A program made the translations under genes and the position numbers. A DNA stretch of 64,000 nt, taken from contig JAFDVP010000012.1 of NCBI GenBank assembly GCA_018268895.1, positions 186,001 to 250,000 on the forward strand. Reading direction: 5' to 3'. Below, in pieces: positions 24,481-33,228 of the stretch. The DNA comes from Acidobacteriota bacterium. Lineage in GTDB: Bacteria > Acidobacteriota > Terriglobia > Terriglobales > Acidobacteriaceae. Position 1 is the stretch's first letter; each line of letters starts with the position of its first letter. The notes under the pieces are model-generated. The model was given only the letters and a program-made list of their open reading frames with translations, ran no database searches and was not told where the DNA came from.

Positions 24481-25569
24481 TCAAGCGGTCTGCTCATCGG
24501 CATTGGTCACAACGCGATGTTCGGCGAAGTTGTATGGCGGCACTGTTGTGCCATTCAAAAGCGCCAACCCTATGTGCACCAGATGCGTGCCGTAGCTGCC
24601 TACCTCATGGGAGATGGTCCCGATCATGGGAGAGCTTTTTTTACGAATCTCGGCGACCGCTTCAGGGATCGCATCCTGCCCGACAATAACAACCTGTTTC
24701 TCGCGTTTTGCCTCTTTCACCGCATCCAGCGCGCCGAGGGCGCTGGTGTCGTTGGCGGCAGCGATCAGAATGCCCCTTTCTTTAGGATGCCTCGCGAGAA
24801 AATCTCCGACCAGCTTTCTACTCTTCTCCCGCATGCCGCGACCATCCATCCTTACAAAAGATTCGATGGGGACATCGGGCAGCTTTGCCTTGATTGCCTC
24901 AAAGGCTCCGGTGATTCGGCTCTGCACAAGCTGTCCGGCCTCGGGAAGATCGAGCCCGAGCACCCAGGAGGCCTTGCCCTCCCACTGCTGTTCGGCATGT
25001 CTGGCGAGCAGGTCGCCGGCCTCGTAACCGACACGGTAGTTGTCGACACCGAAGTAGGTTGCATGAGGGTGTGGAATGTCGATTGCGATTAAGGGAATTC
25101 CTGCCGCAGCGACCTTATCGGCGATAACGGGCGCGGCCTCCTGCTCCACCTGGAACTCGATAACGAGGTCCACTTTGCTGCGAACGAACTCCTCGGCATT
25201 TTGAATCGCGGTGGCTGCATCGTAGCGGTTGTCGAGCACAAGCAGGTCGATGCCGGCATTGGCTGTCGCTGCATTCAGACTCTCCGTTACGGCAACGGAG
25301 AAGGGCATCTCCGCGCTCTGCGCCGCAAAGCCGAAGCGTATCTTCTTCGGCCGGGAGACGATGCGGTAGAGGCCATCGGAGCTGCGCGACAGATAGCCGC
25401 GATGCACAAAGGTCTTCAGTACGCGGTAGACCGTGGTCTTCGACACCCTCGACCGGCGATGAACCGCCTCAAGCGACATCGGCTCGTTCTCGGCCTGAAG
25501 CAGCTCGAGGATGTCCAGCGCCTTGGAAAGCACGGGGATGAGATAGAGACGTTTCGCTGCTTTACTCAA
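24481..25569 (-). CDS. IclR-type HTH fused to a sugar-binding (LacI-like) sensor domain
   Basis: The 362-residue protein begins with a winged HTH like that of IclR regulators (SKALDILELLQAENEP, SKTTVYRVLKTFVHRGYL, about residues 12-65). About residues 85-345 are a periplasmic-binding-protein fold of the ribose/LacI type (DLVIEFQVEQEAAPVIADKV, GIPLIAIDIPHP, AANDTSALGALDAV, VIVGQDAIPEAVAEI). It has no signal peptide, so it should be a cytoplasmic sugar-responsive regulator. Start is TTG at 25569 with AAAGGAG five to six bases before it. It lies between rhaI and rhaD and probably controls the island, with rhamnose or rhamnulose as likely ligand. The domain pairing is unusual; IclR proteins normally carry a different sensor. 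Confidence 0.88.
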   Translation of the reverse strand: MSKAAKRLYLIPVLSKALDILELLQAENEPMSLEAVHRRSRVSKTTVYRVLKTFVHRGYLSRSSDGLYRIVSRPKKIRFGFAAQSAEMPFSVAVTESLNAATANAGIDLLVLDNRYDAATAIQNAEEFVRSKVDLVIEFQVEQEAAPVIADKVAAAGIPLIAIDIPHPHATYFGVDNYRVGYEAGDLLARHAEQQWEGKASWVLGLDLPEAGQLVQSRITGAFEAIKAKLPDVPIESFVRMDGRGMREKSRKLVGDFLARHPKERGILIAAANDTSALGALDAVKEAKREKQVVIVGQDAIPEAVAEIRKKSSPMIGTISHEVGSYGTHLVHIGLALLNGTTVPPYNFAEHRVVTNADEQTA

Positions 25570-25598
25570 CAGAACTCCTTTAGCTTACACAGAGCCTA

Positions 25599-26789
25599 CT
25601 AAGCATAGCTTGCAACGCTGCCGGCATTCTTCGCGGCCCGCGACTTCACGGTCTCCTCAACGTAGCCGCTGTCACGCAGCTCTGCGAGCGGATCGGCAGC
25701 AAGTCCCTTGGACTGTCTCCACTCCCGCGCGAGGGGACGGACATCCGTCCAGAAGCAGCCGCGGAAGTGCTCCTCCGCAGCGACCAGGTCGCACTTGTCC
25801 TGCAGTTCCGAAAGCAGACCCTGATCCACCAGCGCAGCGCGAGCGTAGATCTCCTGGGCCGTCATCACGGTTTGTACAGCGGCCTCCATCTTGCCCTTCA
25901 GGTTATGGCTCTGGTCGATCATGAAGGCAACGTCCGCCGCGCTTTTGGCGTCGCTGAGAAGCTCATGGAAGATACGGAACACCTGGTAAGGATCGATGGA
26001 TCCGATGGTGAGGTCGTCATCGGCATACTTGCGATCGTTGAAGTGGAAGCCACCAAGAGCGCCGAGATGGAGTAGCCAGACGACGATCTGCTCGATGTTC
26101 TGGCCCACGTAGTGGTGGCCGGTATCGACCAGCACCTTGGCCTGTGGGCCTGCCCTGTGCGCCAGCGCCAGCGCCATGCCCCAGTCGGCAATGTCTGTAT
26201 GGTAGAACGCGGGCTCGAAGGGCTTGTACTCCACCAGCATGCGCTGGTTGGGAGCGAGCGCGGCATGGGTCTTCTCCAGGGCTTCGCCGGTCCATTCGAT
26301 ACGGCGGCGGATGCTCTGGGTTCCAGGGTAGTTGGAGCCGTCGGCGTCCCAGATAGAGATGTCGCGTGAGCCAAGGGCCTTTGCCAGCTCTACCGATTCG
26401 AGCAGATGCTGGATCGCACACTCGCGAATCTCCGGGTCGGGGTTCGCCATGGCGCCGAACTTGTACCCCTGATCCTGAAAGAGATTCGGGTTGATGGAGC
26501 CGCATTTAATACCGTACTTCGCCTCCAGCCGCTTGATCTCGGGCACGTCGGCCTTGCCCTTTGGCAGATCCCATAGAACATGCAGCGCTACGGTTGGCGC
26601 AATGCCAGTCAACCGGTTCACTTCGCCGGCGTCGGCAAACTTCTCTTCGACCGACGTCGCAGCACCAGGCTGGATGAACTTCCCAAAGCGCGTTCCGGTA
26701 TTGGCGAACCCCCAGGACGGGATCTCGATACGGAAGTTGTCCAATGCAGCGAACACCCGCCCCTGCTGTGCTGCCGAAATGTCTGACAT
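25599..26789 (-). CDS. rhaI: L-rhamnose isomerase (RhaI type, TIM barrel)
   Basis: A 396-residue xylose-isomerase-like TIM barrel. Typical blocks are IEIPSWGFANTGTRFGKF at the N terminus, ALHVLWDLPKG, the metal-site segments LVEYKPFEPAFY, VLVDTGHHYVGQNIE and GGFHFNDRKYADDDL, and MIDQSHNLKGKMEA near the C terminus. This is the Pseudomonas/Sinorhizobium-type RhaI rather than E. coli RhaA. It converts L-rhamnose to L-rhamnulose with a divalent metal. GGAG lies nine bases before the ATG. It follows lutC by 76 bp and carries its own promoter-like sequences. Confidence 0.92.
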   Translation of the reverse strand: MSDISAAQQGRVFAALDNFRIEIPSWGFANTGTRFGKFIQPGAATSVEEKFADAGEVNRLTGIAPTVALHVLWDLPKGKADVPEIKRLEAKYGIKCGSINPNLFQDQGYKFGAMANPDPEIRECAIQHLLESVELAKALGSRDISIWDADGSNYPGTQSIRRRIEWTGEALEKTHAALAPNQRMLVEYKPFEPAFYHTDIADWGMALALAHRAGPQAKVLVDTGHHYVGQNIEQIVVWLLHLGALGGFHFNDRKYADDDLTIGSIDPYQVFRIFHELLSDAKSAADVAFMIDQSHNLKGKMEAAVQTVMTAQEIYARAALVDQGLLSELQDKCDLVAAEEHFRGCFWTDVRPLAREWRQSKGLAADPLAELRDSGYVEETVKSRAAKNAGSVASYA

Positions 26790-26807
26790 GGCTGTGACTC
26801 CAGATGT

Positions 26808-26825
26808 GAAACTACATCTCTATTG
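26808..26825 (-). promoter_or_regulatory. Shared motif CAATAGAGAT upstream of rhaI
   Basis: Minus strand CAATAGAGATGTAGTTTC, 16 of 18 identical to the site at 29777-29794. It lies 18 bp before the rhaI ATG. A TTGACA (26858-26863) and a TAGCCT (26834-26839) upstream would place the transcription start next to the motif, a repressor-like position. Confidence 0.55.
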
Positions 26826-26865
26826 AAAACCATAGGCTAGGCTTCCAGGCCGGACCATGTCAAAG

Positions 26866-27510
26866 CTATTCTTCGCCTACGAGTACGATGTCGACGAACC
26901 GGGGGCCATGAACCCCCTTGATTCGGGTCATCTCGATATCGGCCGTCGCCGAAGGCCCGCTGAAGAACGTCGTCGGAATGTTCTTCGTAGACTCCAGAAG
27001 TCGCATGGCCTCAACCACGGTCTCCACGACGCGGCCTGCGGGAAGGATGCAGAGATGGTAGTCCGGCACTAGCGTGACGGCACGCCTGCCCTGCCCGGGC
27101 GCGGTCTGAAGAACGATCGTTCCCGTCTCTGCGATCCCCAGCGTGGCCGTCGTCATGACGGAGGCGAAGCCATCCAGTTCGGCGGAAGAGAATCCGCGAT
27201 CGACAACAAATTCCGCCCCCTGCTGCCATTCCGAGGGCAGACCATCGGGCACCAGAACGCGATGAACACCGCGTCCGCTCAAAATGCCGGCTACAACCTC
27301 GCCTACTCCGGATGCACCCGCATGGTAGACGTTGGCGTCGTAGTCGTGCAGCCGGTCTTCAAACAGATGCAGTATCTCTTTGCGGGCGAGGCTGGCGGAC
27401 GACTGATAGCCGCGTTCAATCCCTGCATAAGCAGACGCGGCCTGCTCAGGTGAAGATGCTCCTTTTGCGGAGCGTATGCGCTTCAGAATCTCTTCGCGCG
27501 TCGTCGTCAT
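26866..27510 (-). CDS. lutC: LutC-like LUD-domain protein
   Basis: From the ATG at 27510 the protein is 214 residues with the LUD fold: MTTTREEILKRIR start, RVLVPDGLP, GIAETGTIVL, RAVTLVPDYHLCIL and the C-terminal FSGPSATADIEMTRIKGVHG. It is the third subunit of the LutABC lactate oxidase. ATGC overlaps the lutB end by 4 bp. The frame stays open upstream to 28143 inside lutB, but that extension is antilogous to LutB coding and has no LUD homology. Confidence 0.93.
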   Translation of the reverse strand: MTTTREEILKRIRSAKGASSPEQAASAYAGIERGYQSSASLARKEILHLFEDRLHDYDANVYHAGASGVGEVVAGILSGRGVHRVLVPDGLPSEWQQGAEFVVDRGFSSAELDGFASVMTTATLGIAETGTIVLQTAPGQGRRAVTLVPDYHLCILPAGRVVETVVEAMRLLESTKNIPTTFFSGPSATADIEMTRIKGVHGPRFVDIVLVGEE

Positions 27511-28976
27511 GCCTTGCCTCTCTTCTCCCACCAGTCGCGGAAGGTCTCTTCTGGCATCGCCTGCAGGTCCCGCGTGTCGGTCCATCCGCCCAACAGGCCG
27601 GGAAGCCAACCGATCCATCCTGTGTTGCCGGTCTGCTTTTGCCCCACGATGGAAAATTTCTGTTTCTCCGATTTCACAAGCGGCGACTCCGCGATGCGCC
27701 CCAGTCTTTGCGCCGCCCTGAAGCGCCGCTCCGAACGAAAGGCTGCCGCGACTGCCTTCATCGCCAGGCTCTCCGGCGTGTACCAACCGTTCTGCTCGAC
27801 GACCTTGTTGCGGAGGTGGATCAGCACCTCGGGGATGTTGATCTTCACCGGGCATACCTCGTAACAGGCGCCGCACAGCGACGACGCATACGGCAGTGTC
27901 TGCGAGTGCTCCATGTGCATCAACTGCGGCGTAAGTATCGCGCCAATGGGGCCAGCATAAACGCTTCCGTAAGCGTGGCCTCCGGTCTGGCGATAGACCG
28001 GGCATGCGTTCTGGCAGGCTGCGCAGCGAATGCACTGAAGCGTCTCTCGCCCCTCGGAGTCCGCCAACACGTTTGTGCGTCCGTTGTCGAGCAATACGAC
28101 GTGCATGGCTCGCGGCCCATCGCCCGGATGAACGCCGCTCCACAGCGAGTTGTACGGGTTCATTCGCTCGCCGGTCGCCGATCGCGGTAGAAGCTGAATG
28201 AGAGGCTCGAGATCCTGCCAGCGCGGAATGACCTTCTCGATACCGACGACTGAGATCAGCGTGTCAGGCAGGGTGAGGCACATGCGGCCGTTGCCTTCAC
28301 TCTCAACGATGCAGATGCCTCCCGTCTCTGCAATCAGGAAGTTCGCACCGCTCACCGCTGTCTTCACGCGCAGAAACTTCTCGCGGAGAAACCGCCGCGC
28401 AGCGTCGGCGAGATCGGCTGGCTTGTCGCCGAGATCAGGAAGATTCATCGTCCGGCGAAAGATCTCTCGAATCTGAGCACGGTTTTTATGTAACGCGGGA
28501 ACGACGATGTGCGATGGCTGGTCTTCTCCAAGCTGAATGATCAGCTCGGCGAGATCTGTCTCGTAGGCGTGAATTCCCGCCGCCTCAAGCGCATTGTTCA
28601 ACTGCACCTCTTCGGTCGTCATCGATTTGATCTTGATGACCTCCGAAGAGCCGGATTCTTTCACCAGGCCGACGACAATCCTCTGCGCCTCGGCAGCGTC
28701 ACGCGCCCAGTGTACGGTCCCTCCCGCGCGCGTGAAGTTCCGCTCAAACTCATCGAGGTAGACGTCGAGGTGCTGAAGAGCGTGCGCGCGAATCTGTCGG
28801 GCGCTCTCGCGGAGCAACTGCCAGTCCTGCTTCTCTTCCACCAGTTTGCGGCGCTTGTTCTGAATCACGTCGGTGGCGTGACGCACATTTTTGCGAAGCT
28901 GCGCATCGCCCAGAAGCGCTTTTGCCGCAGCCTGAAAAGGCGGAGCAGTCCGAGGGTCGAGAGGAATGCGGCTCAT
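27507..28976 (-). CDS. lutB: LutB-like iron-sulfur protein of lactate utilisation
   Basis: The 489-residue protein has an N-terminal LUD domain (VIKIKSMTTEEVQLN, ETDLAELIIQLG, AETGGICIVESEGNGR) and two 4Fe-4S motifs of the CxxCxxCxxxCP type (CIRCAACQNACPVYR, CGACYEVCPVKI at about residues 310-380). LutABC oxidises L-lactate to pyruvate in the cytoplasm and passes electrons to the respiratory chain. Start and stop overlap lutA and lutC by 4 bp each, a tight operon. Confidence 0.95.
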   Translation of the reverse strand: MSRIPLDPRTAPPFQAAAKALLGDAQLRKNVRHATDVIQNKRRKLVEEKQDWQLLRESARQIRAHALQHLDVYLDEFERNFTRAGGTVHWARDAAEAQRIVVGLVKESGSSEVIKIKSMTTEEVQLNNALEAAGIHAYETDLAELIIQLGEDQPSHIVVPALHKNRAQIREIFRRTMNLPDLGDKPADLADAARRFLREKFLRVKTAVSGANFLIAETGGICIVESEGNGRMCLTLPDTLISVVGIEKVIPRWQDLEPLIQLLPRSATGERMNPYNSLWSGVHPGDGPRAMHVVLLDNGRTNVLADSEGRETLQCIRCAACQNACPVYRQTGGHAYGSVYAGPIGAILTPQLMHMEHSQTLPYASSLCGACYEVCPVKINIPEVLIHLRNKVVEQNGWYTPESLAMKAVAAAFRSERRFRAAQRLGRIAESPLVKSEKQKFSIVGQKQTGNTGWIGWLPGLLGGWTDTRDLQAMPEETFRDWWEKRGKA

Positions 28977-29758
28977 ACGTTGACCTCCGTCTCGCCCGCC
29001 TCTTCCGCGGCCTCACTGGCTTCTGTGTGTGCGAGTATCTCAGCAATGTGCCGCGTCGTGACGCCCGTTCGCTGACGATGCAAGGCCCCCTGAATATGCA
29101 TGAGGCAGGAGTTGTCGCAGGCCGTACACTCCTCCGCGCCTGTGTTCAGGACCGCGCGCGTCTTGTCTGAAAGCATCGCGCTCGATACGTCGGCGTTTTT
29201 TACAGCGAACGTCCCTCCGAAGCCGCAACACTGCTCAAGATTTGATATCTCGACCAGTTCAAGACCGCGCACTGCTTTAAGCAGCTTCTGAGGCCCGTCT
29301 CCAAGACCAAGCGAACGAAGCCCATGACAACTGGCGTGATAGGTCACGCGATGTGGATAGTAGGCCCCAATATCAGTCAGTCCAAGTTTCTTTGTCAGGA
29401 ACTCGGAGAACTCCCAGACGCGCGGAAGCAACACGGCGGTGCGCTGCGGCAGAGTGGCATCGCCGCCTTCAGCAACGATCCTCTCTGCCATCATGGGATA
29501 GTGTTCGCGCATCATGGCAACGCAGGATGACGACGGCACGACCACGGCCTCAGCGTGCTCAAACTGAGCGACGAAGCGCGGAAGCAGCGGAAGCGCCTCC
29601 ACCTGATAGCCAGTGTTCCAGTGCATCTGGCCGCAACAGGTCTGTCCGGCCGGAAACTCCACCGTATGCCCGAGACGTTCGAGGACCTCGACAACGGCCT
29701 TCCCCGTTGAAGGAAAGAGCGTGTCGTTATAGCAGGTAATAAATAGCGCAACCTTCAA
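28973..29758 (-). CDS. lutA: LutA-like CCG-domain iron-sulfur oxidoreductase
   Basis: I start at TTG 29758 (LKVALFITCYND) because GGGAG lies six bases before it; an in-frame TTG at 29779 would add seven residues. The 261-residue product has the two CCG motifs of the glycolate oxidase/LutA family (QTCCGQMHWNTGY; EQCCGFGGTFA) with their partner cysteines (TCYND, SCHGLRSLGL), which coordinate the iron-sulfur cluster. It is first in the island and divergent from rhaT across a 94-bp promoter region. Confidence 0.94.
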   Translation of the reverse strand: MKVALFITCYNDTLFPSTGKAVVEVLERLGHTVEFPAGQTCCGQMHWNTGYQVEALPLLPRFVAQFEHAEAVVVPSSSCVAMMREHYPMMAERIVAEGGDATLPQRTAVLLPRVWEFSEFLTKKLGLTDIGAYYPHRVTYHASCHGLRSLGLGDGPQKLLKAVRGLELVEISNLEQCCGFGGTFAVKNADVSSAMLSDKTRAVLNTGAEECTACDNSCLMHIQGALHRQRTGVTTRHIAEILAHTEASEAAEEAGETEVNV

Positions 29759-29776
29759 GCCGCGACTCCCATATTC

Positions 29777-29794
29777 CAATAGAGATTATATTTC
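29777..29794 (+). promoter_or_regulatory. Shared motif CAATAGAGAT between lutA and rhaT
   Basis: CAATAGAGATTATATTTC on the plus strand, facing rhaT. It matches the rhaI site at 16 of 18 positions. It sits 18 bp upstream of the lutA start. Confidence 0.55.
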
Positions 29795-29816
29795 CCAAAA
29801 GCAATTTGCATTCGGT

Positions 29817-29833
29817 ACGATTGCAGCAATCGT
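29817..29833. promoter_or_regulatory. 17-bp perfect palindrome in the rhaT/lutA promoter region
   Basis: ACGATTGC-A-GCAATCGT is a perfect dyad 19 bp before the rhaT ATG. It is a candidate operator, but no second copy was seen at the other rha promoters. Confidence 0.45.
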
Positions 29834-29852
29834 CTGTGGAGACAATAAGAGC

Positions 29853-31037
29853 ATGGGACCAAACCCGCTGATAGGCGTCATCTTTCATTGGATTGGCGGC
29901 TTTGCTTCCGCTACGAATTTTATTCCGTTTCGCGGAATCAAGCGGTGGTCCTTTGAAATCTACTGGATCATCCAGGGATTTGCCGCCTGGATCGTTGCAC
30001 CGCTTGTCCTGTGCAGTATCTTCGTGCCAGACACCTTTGGCATTCTCCGCGCCGCGCCCGCCAGTTCCATCCATGCCGCGATCTTCTGGGGCATCTTGTG
30101 GGGTGTTGGAGGACTGACCTTTGGCCTATCCGTCCGCTACCTGGGCATCGCGCTGGGATACGCCATCGCGCTCGGCTTCTGCACGGCCTTCGGAACGCTG
30201 ATTCCGCCCGTCATTCACGGTCAGCTTGGAACGATTGCTCACGAGCGTTCAGGCCAGGTGGTTATTGGTGGAGTCTGCCTGTGCCTCGTTGCCATCGCCG
30301 TCAACGGCTTGGCGGGATGGTGGAAGGAGCACGAAGTAACGGCCGAGGAAAAGGCCGAGGCCGGAGAAAGAGATTTTTCCTTTGCTCGCGGGCTTACCGT
30401 CGCCGTCTTCGCTGGCATCATGAGCAGCTTCTTCGCCGTCGGACTCGACGCTGGAAAGCCAATAGCCGACATCGCCAAAACCCGCCTGCTCGCAGCCGGA
30501 AGACTCGACCTATGGCAGAACCTTCCTGTCCTGATCGTCGTGCTCTGGGGAGGATTTCTTACCAATCTGCTGTGGTCCATCTTCCTGATCGCAAAGAACA
30601 AGTCCGCAAAAGAGTTTGCCGGGGAACCAGGCAGCAATCCGTTGCGCTCGGCACACATCAGCGGCGAGACAATCGCCGGGATCGACCCTACCGACCCGGG
30701 GCTGCTCCGCTTGTCCAACAAAACTCTGGTTGCGAACTACCTCCTCGCCGCGCTCGCCGGGGTGGTCTGGTACTTCCAGTTCTTCTTCTACTCCATGGGA
30801 CAGACGAAGATGGGGCAGTTCGAGTTCTCGTCGTGGACGCTGCACATGGCGTCGATCATCCTCTTCGCGACCCTCTGGGGAATCGTGCTGAAGGAGTGGC
30901 GCGGCACCAGCGCGAAGACAAGGGCCATGGTGACCCTGGGCATCATTCTTCTGATTGGCGCAACCGTGGTGGTAGGGGCTGGAAACTACCTGAAGACGAA
31001 AGAACCTGCACAGACATCAATGGCGCTCACCCGATAG
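29853..31037 (+). CDS. rhaT: L-rhamnose-proton symporter
   Basis: A 394-residue membrane protein with ten predicted segments, matching RhaT: the N-terminal NPLIGVIFHWIGGFASATNF, GLSVRYLGIALGYAIALG, GIMSSFFAVGLDAGKPIA, the KMGQFEFSSWTLHMASIIL block and LKEWRG. It imports L-rhamnose with a proton. E. coli RhaT is 344 residues; the surplus lies in the central hydrophilic loop and tail. It is divergent from the rhamnose and lactate operon, and completes the pathway. Confidence 0.94.
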   Translation: MGPNPLIGVIFHWIGGFASATNFIPFRGIKRWSFEIYWIIQGFAAWIVAPLVLCSIFVPDTFGILRAAPASSIHAAIFWGILWGVGGLTFGLSVRYLGIALGYAIALGFCTAFGTLIPPVIHGQLGTIAHERSGQVVIGGVCLCLVAIAVNGLAGWWKEHEVTAEEKAEAGERDFSFARGLTVAVFAGIMSSFFAVGLDAGKPIADIAKTRLLAAGRLDLWQNLPVLIVVLWGGFLTNLLWSIFLIAKNKSAKEFAGEPGSNPLRSAHISGETIAGIDPTDPGLLRLSNKTLVANYLLAALAGVVWYFQFFFYSMGQTKMGQFEFSSWTLHMASIILFATLWGIVLKEWRGTSAKTRAMVTLGIILLIGATVVVGAGNYLKTKEPAQTSMALTR

Positions 31038-31116
31038 CCTTTTAGGATCAACTCCTGCTGAGGCCGTCTTTGAGACATACTGTTTAGCGAAGAATAATCT
31101 CACTTCGAGGAGCGGT

Positions 31117-33228
31117 ATGACGCGCAGGCTTACTCTCTGCATGGCGGCACTCACGTTTCTGGCATCTCAGTCCGGGCTGGGACAGAGCTTCACAATCGAG
31201 CAGGCCCTCAGCGCGCCCTTTGCCTCCAACCTGACTTCAGGCCCCAAACCCGGCACGCTTGCCTGGATGGAGGACGAGCAGGGGCATCGCAATCTCTGGA
31301 CCGGGACGCGCAACGCCGCCGGACGATATGAGGTGAAGCGGCTCACAGCCTACGACTCCGACGATGGCCAGGAGATGTACGACATCGCGTGGACGCCGGA
31401 CGGCTCGCACATCGTCTATGTACGCGGCGGAGATTCGGAGTTCCTCGGCAGACCGGACCCCAATCCCGAACACCTCGCCGGAGGAGTCTCACAAAACATT
31501 TTGATCGTCGCCGCGACCGGCGGAGAGCCGCACAAATTGGGCGAAGGCTACTCGCCTGCGGTGTCGCCGAAGGGCGACCAGGTCGCATACCTGTCGCACG
31601 GACAGGTATGGTCGGCCGGACTTGCATCTGACGCGCCCAAGGCCCAACTGATGTTTCACGCTCGCGGCGAGATTACATCGCTCGCATGGTCTCCCGACGG
31701 GCACGCGCTGGCCTTTGTCAGCGACCGTGGCGACCACGGCTTTATTGGCGTATACGACGTGGCTTCAAAGGGGCTGCAATATCTCGAACCAAGCACTGCG
31801 GACGACACCGACCCCGCGTGGTCGCCCGACAGCAGGCAGATCGCATTTATTCGCGTCCCCGGACGGCCCGAGGGCTCGCCCTTCAACCGCAGAACGGCGC
31901 CGCCGTGGTCGATCCATGTCGCCGATGCCTCCACGGGACAGGGCAAGGCCGTCTGGACTGCCGCTGAAGGCAGAGGCAGTGCATTTCATGAGAGCGCCGG
32001 CGGCGCCCAGTTGCTATGGAGCGCCGATGGCTTTCTGATCTTTCCGTGGGAGGCTGAGGGCTGGCTGCATCTCTACTCCGTTGCAGCGACAGGTGGCAAA
32101 GCGCAACTGTTGACGCCGGGCGAATTTGAAGTCGAAGATATGCGCCTCACACGCAACGGCCGCGAAGTTCTTTACGCCTCGAATCAGGGCGACATTGACC
32201 GGCGGCATCTATGGCGCACGCCGGCATCGGGCAGCGGACTGCCCAAAGCGTTGACCAGCGGCGCAGGCATTGAAGTCTCTCCCATCGATGACGGCTCAGC
32301 CACTGTGATGCTTCGCTCTGACGCCCACACGCCGCTGCGTCCCGCCGTGCTTGCCGCAAGCGGAAAGATTAACGATCTTGCCCCCGAACTGGTTCCTGCC
32401 GACTACCCTGGAGCAAGGTTTGTCGCTCCTGAGCAGGTGTTGTTTCGAGCAGCAGACGGTCTTGAGATTCACGGCCAGCTCTTTCTACCTGCGAATGCAC
32501 GCGACGGCAAACGACATCCCGCGGCTGTCTTCTTTCATGGCGGATCGCGGCGGCAGATGCTGCTCGGCTTCCACACCATGGGCTACTACTCGAACGCCTA
32601 TGCCATGAACCAGTACCTCGCGAGCCAGGGCTACATCGTTCTGTCGGTCAACTACCGGAGCGGTATCGGGTATGGACTCGACTTCCGCGAGGCCGAACAC
32701 TACGGCCGCGACGGCGCCAGCGAGTACAACGACATTCTCGGCGCTGGAAAATATCTGCGCAGCCGCACCGACGTTGATCCGGCTTGCATCGGCGTATGGG
32801 GAGGAAGCTACGGCGGCTTTATGACCGCTCTTGCCCTTGCGCGATCGTCGGACATCTTCGCTGCCGGAGTCGACATGCACGGCGTCCATCAGTGGCTGCG
32901 TCCTTCGAGTTGGAAGCCCTCGCACGCCCCCGAGGCCGATGCGCGAACATTGAAGACCGCATGGGAGTCTTCGCCCATGGCGTATATGTCGACGTGGCGA
33001 TCGCCCGTGTTGCTGATTCAGGGTGACGACGACCGCAATGTGCCTTTTTCGCAGACAGTATCGCTCTCACGCGAACTGACGAAACATGGCGTCGAGTACG
33101 AACAGCTCGTCTTCCCCGACGAGATTCACGGCTTCCTGCTGCATCGTTCATGGGTGGCAGCCTATGCCGCTGAGGCCGATTTCTTCCGCCGCCATCTCCT
33201 GACACTCTCTAAGGAGCAACAACATTGA
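31117..33228 (+). CDS. Secreted S9-family prolyl-oligopeptidase-like peptidase
   Basis: The 703-residue protein has a signal peptide (MTRRLTLCMAALTFLASQSG), a WD40-like beta-propeller domain (repeats such as IAWTPDGSHIVYV, LAWSPDGHALAFV, PAWSPDSRQIAFI, about residues 60-400) and a C-terminal alpha/beta-hydrolase. The catalytic triad is visible as Ser in GGSYGGF, Asp in GDDDRNVPF and His in DEIHGFLLH. It should cleave peptides, probably dipeptide or acyl-peptide ends, in the periplasm. GAGGAG precedes the ATG. It is co-transcribed with the next gene. Confidence 0.93.
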   Translation: MTRRLTLCMAALTFLASQSGLGQSFTIEQALSAPFASNLTSGPKPGTLAWMEDEQGHRNLWTGTRNAAGRYEVKRLTAYDSDDGQEMYDIAWTPDGSHIVYVRGGDSEFLGRPDPNPEHLAGGVSQNILIVAATGGEPHKLGEGYSPAVSPKGDQVAYLSHGQVWSAGLASDAPKAQLMFHARGEITSLAWSPDGHALAFVSDRGDHGFIGVYDVASKGLQYLEPSTADDTDPAWSPDSRQIAFIRVPGRPEGSPFNRRTAPPWSIHVADASTGQGKAVWTAAEGRGSAFHESAGGAQLLWSADGFLIFPWEAEGWLHLYSVAATGGKAQLLTPGEFEVEDMRLTRNGREVLYASNQGDIDRRHLWRTPASGSGLPKALTSGAGIEVSPIDDGSATVMLRSDAHTPLRPAVLAASGKINDLAPELVPADYPGARFVAPEQVLFRAADGLEIHGQLFLPANARDGKRHPAAVFFHGGSRRQMLLGFHTMGYYSNAYAMNQYLASQGYIVLSVNYRSGIGYGLDFREAEHYGRDGASEYNDILGAGKYLRSRTDVDPACIGVWGGSYGGFMTALALARSSDIFAAGVDMHGVHQWLRPSSWKPSHAPEADARTLKTAWESSPMAYMSTWRSPVLLIQGDDDRNVPFSQTVSLSRELTKHGVEYEQLVFPDEIHGFLLHRSWVAAYAAEADFFRRHLLTLSKEQQH

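Noticed and set aside
27511..28143. Upstream extension of lutC in an open minus-strand frame
   Set aside because: It overlaps lutB coding in another frame, has no LUD-domain similarity, and the ATG at 27510 fits the 4-bp operon overlap.
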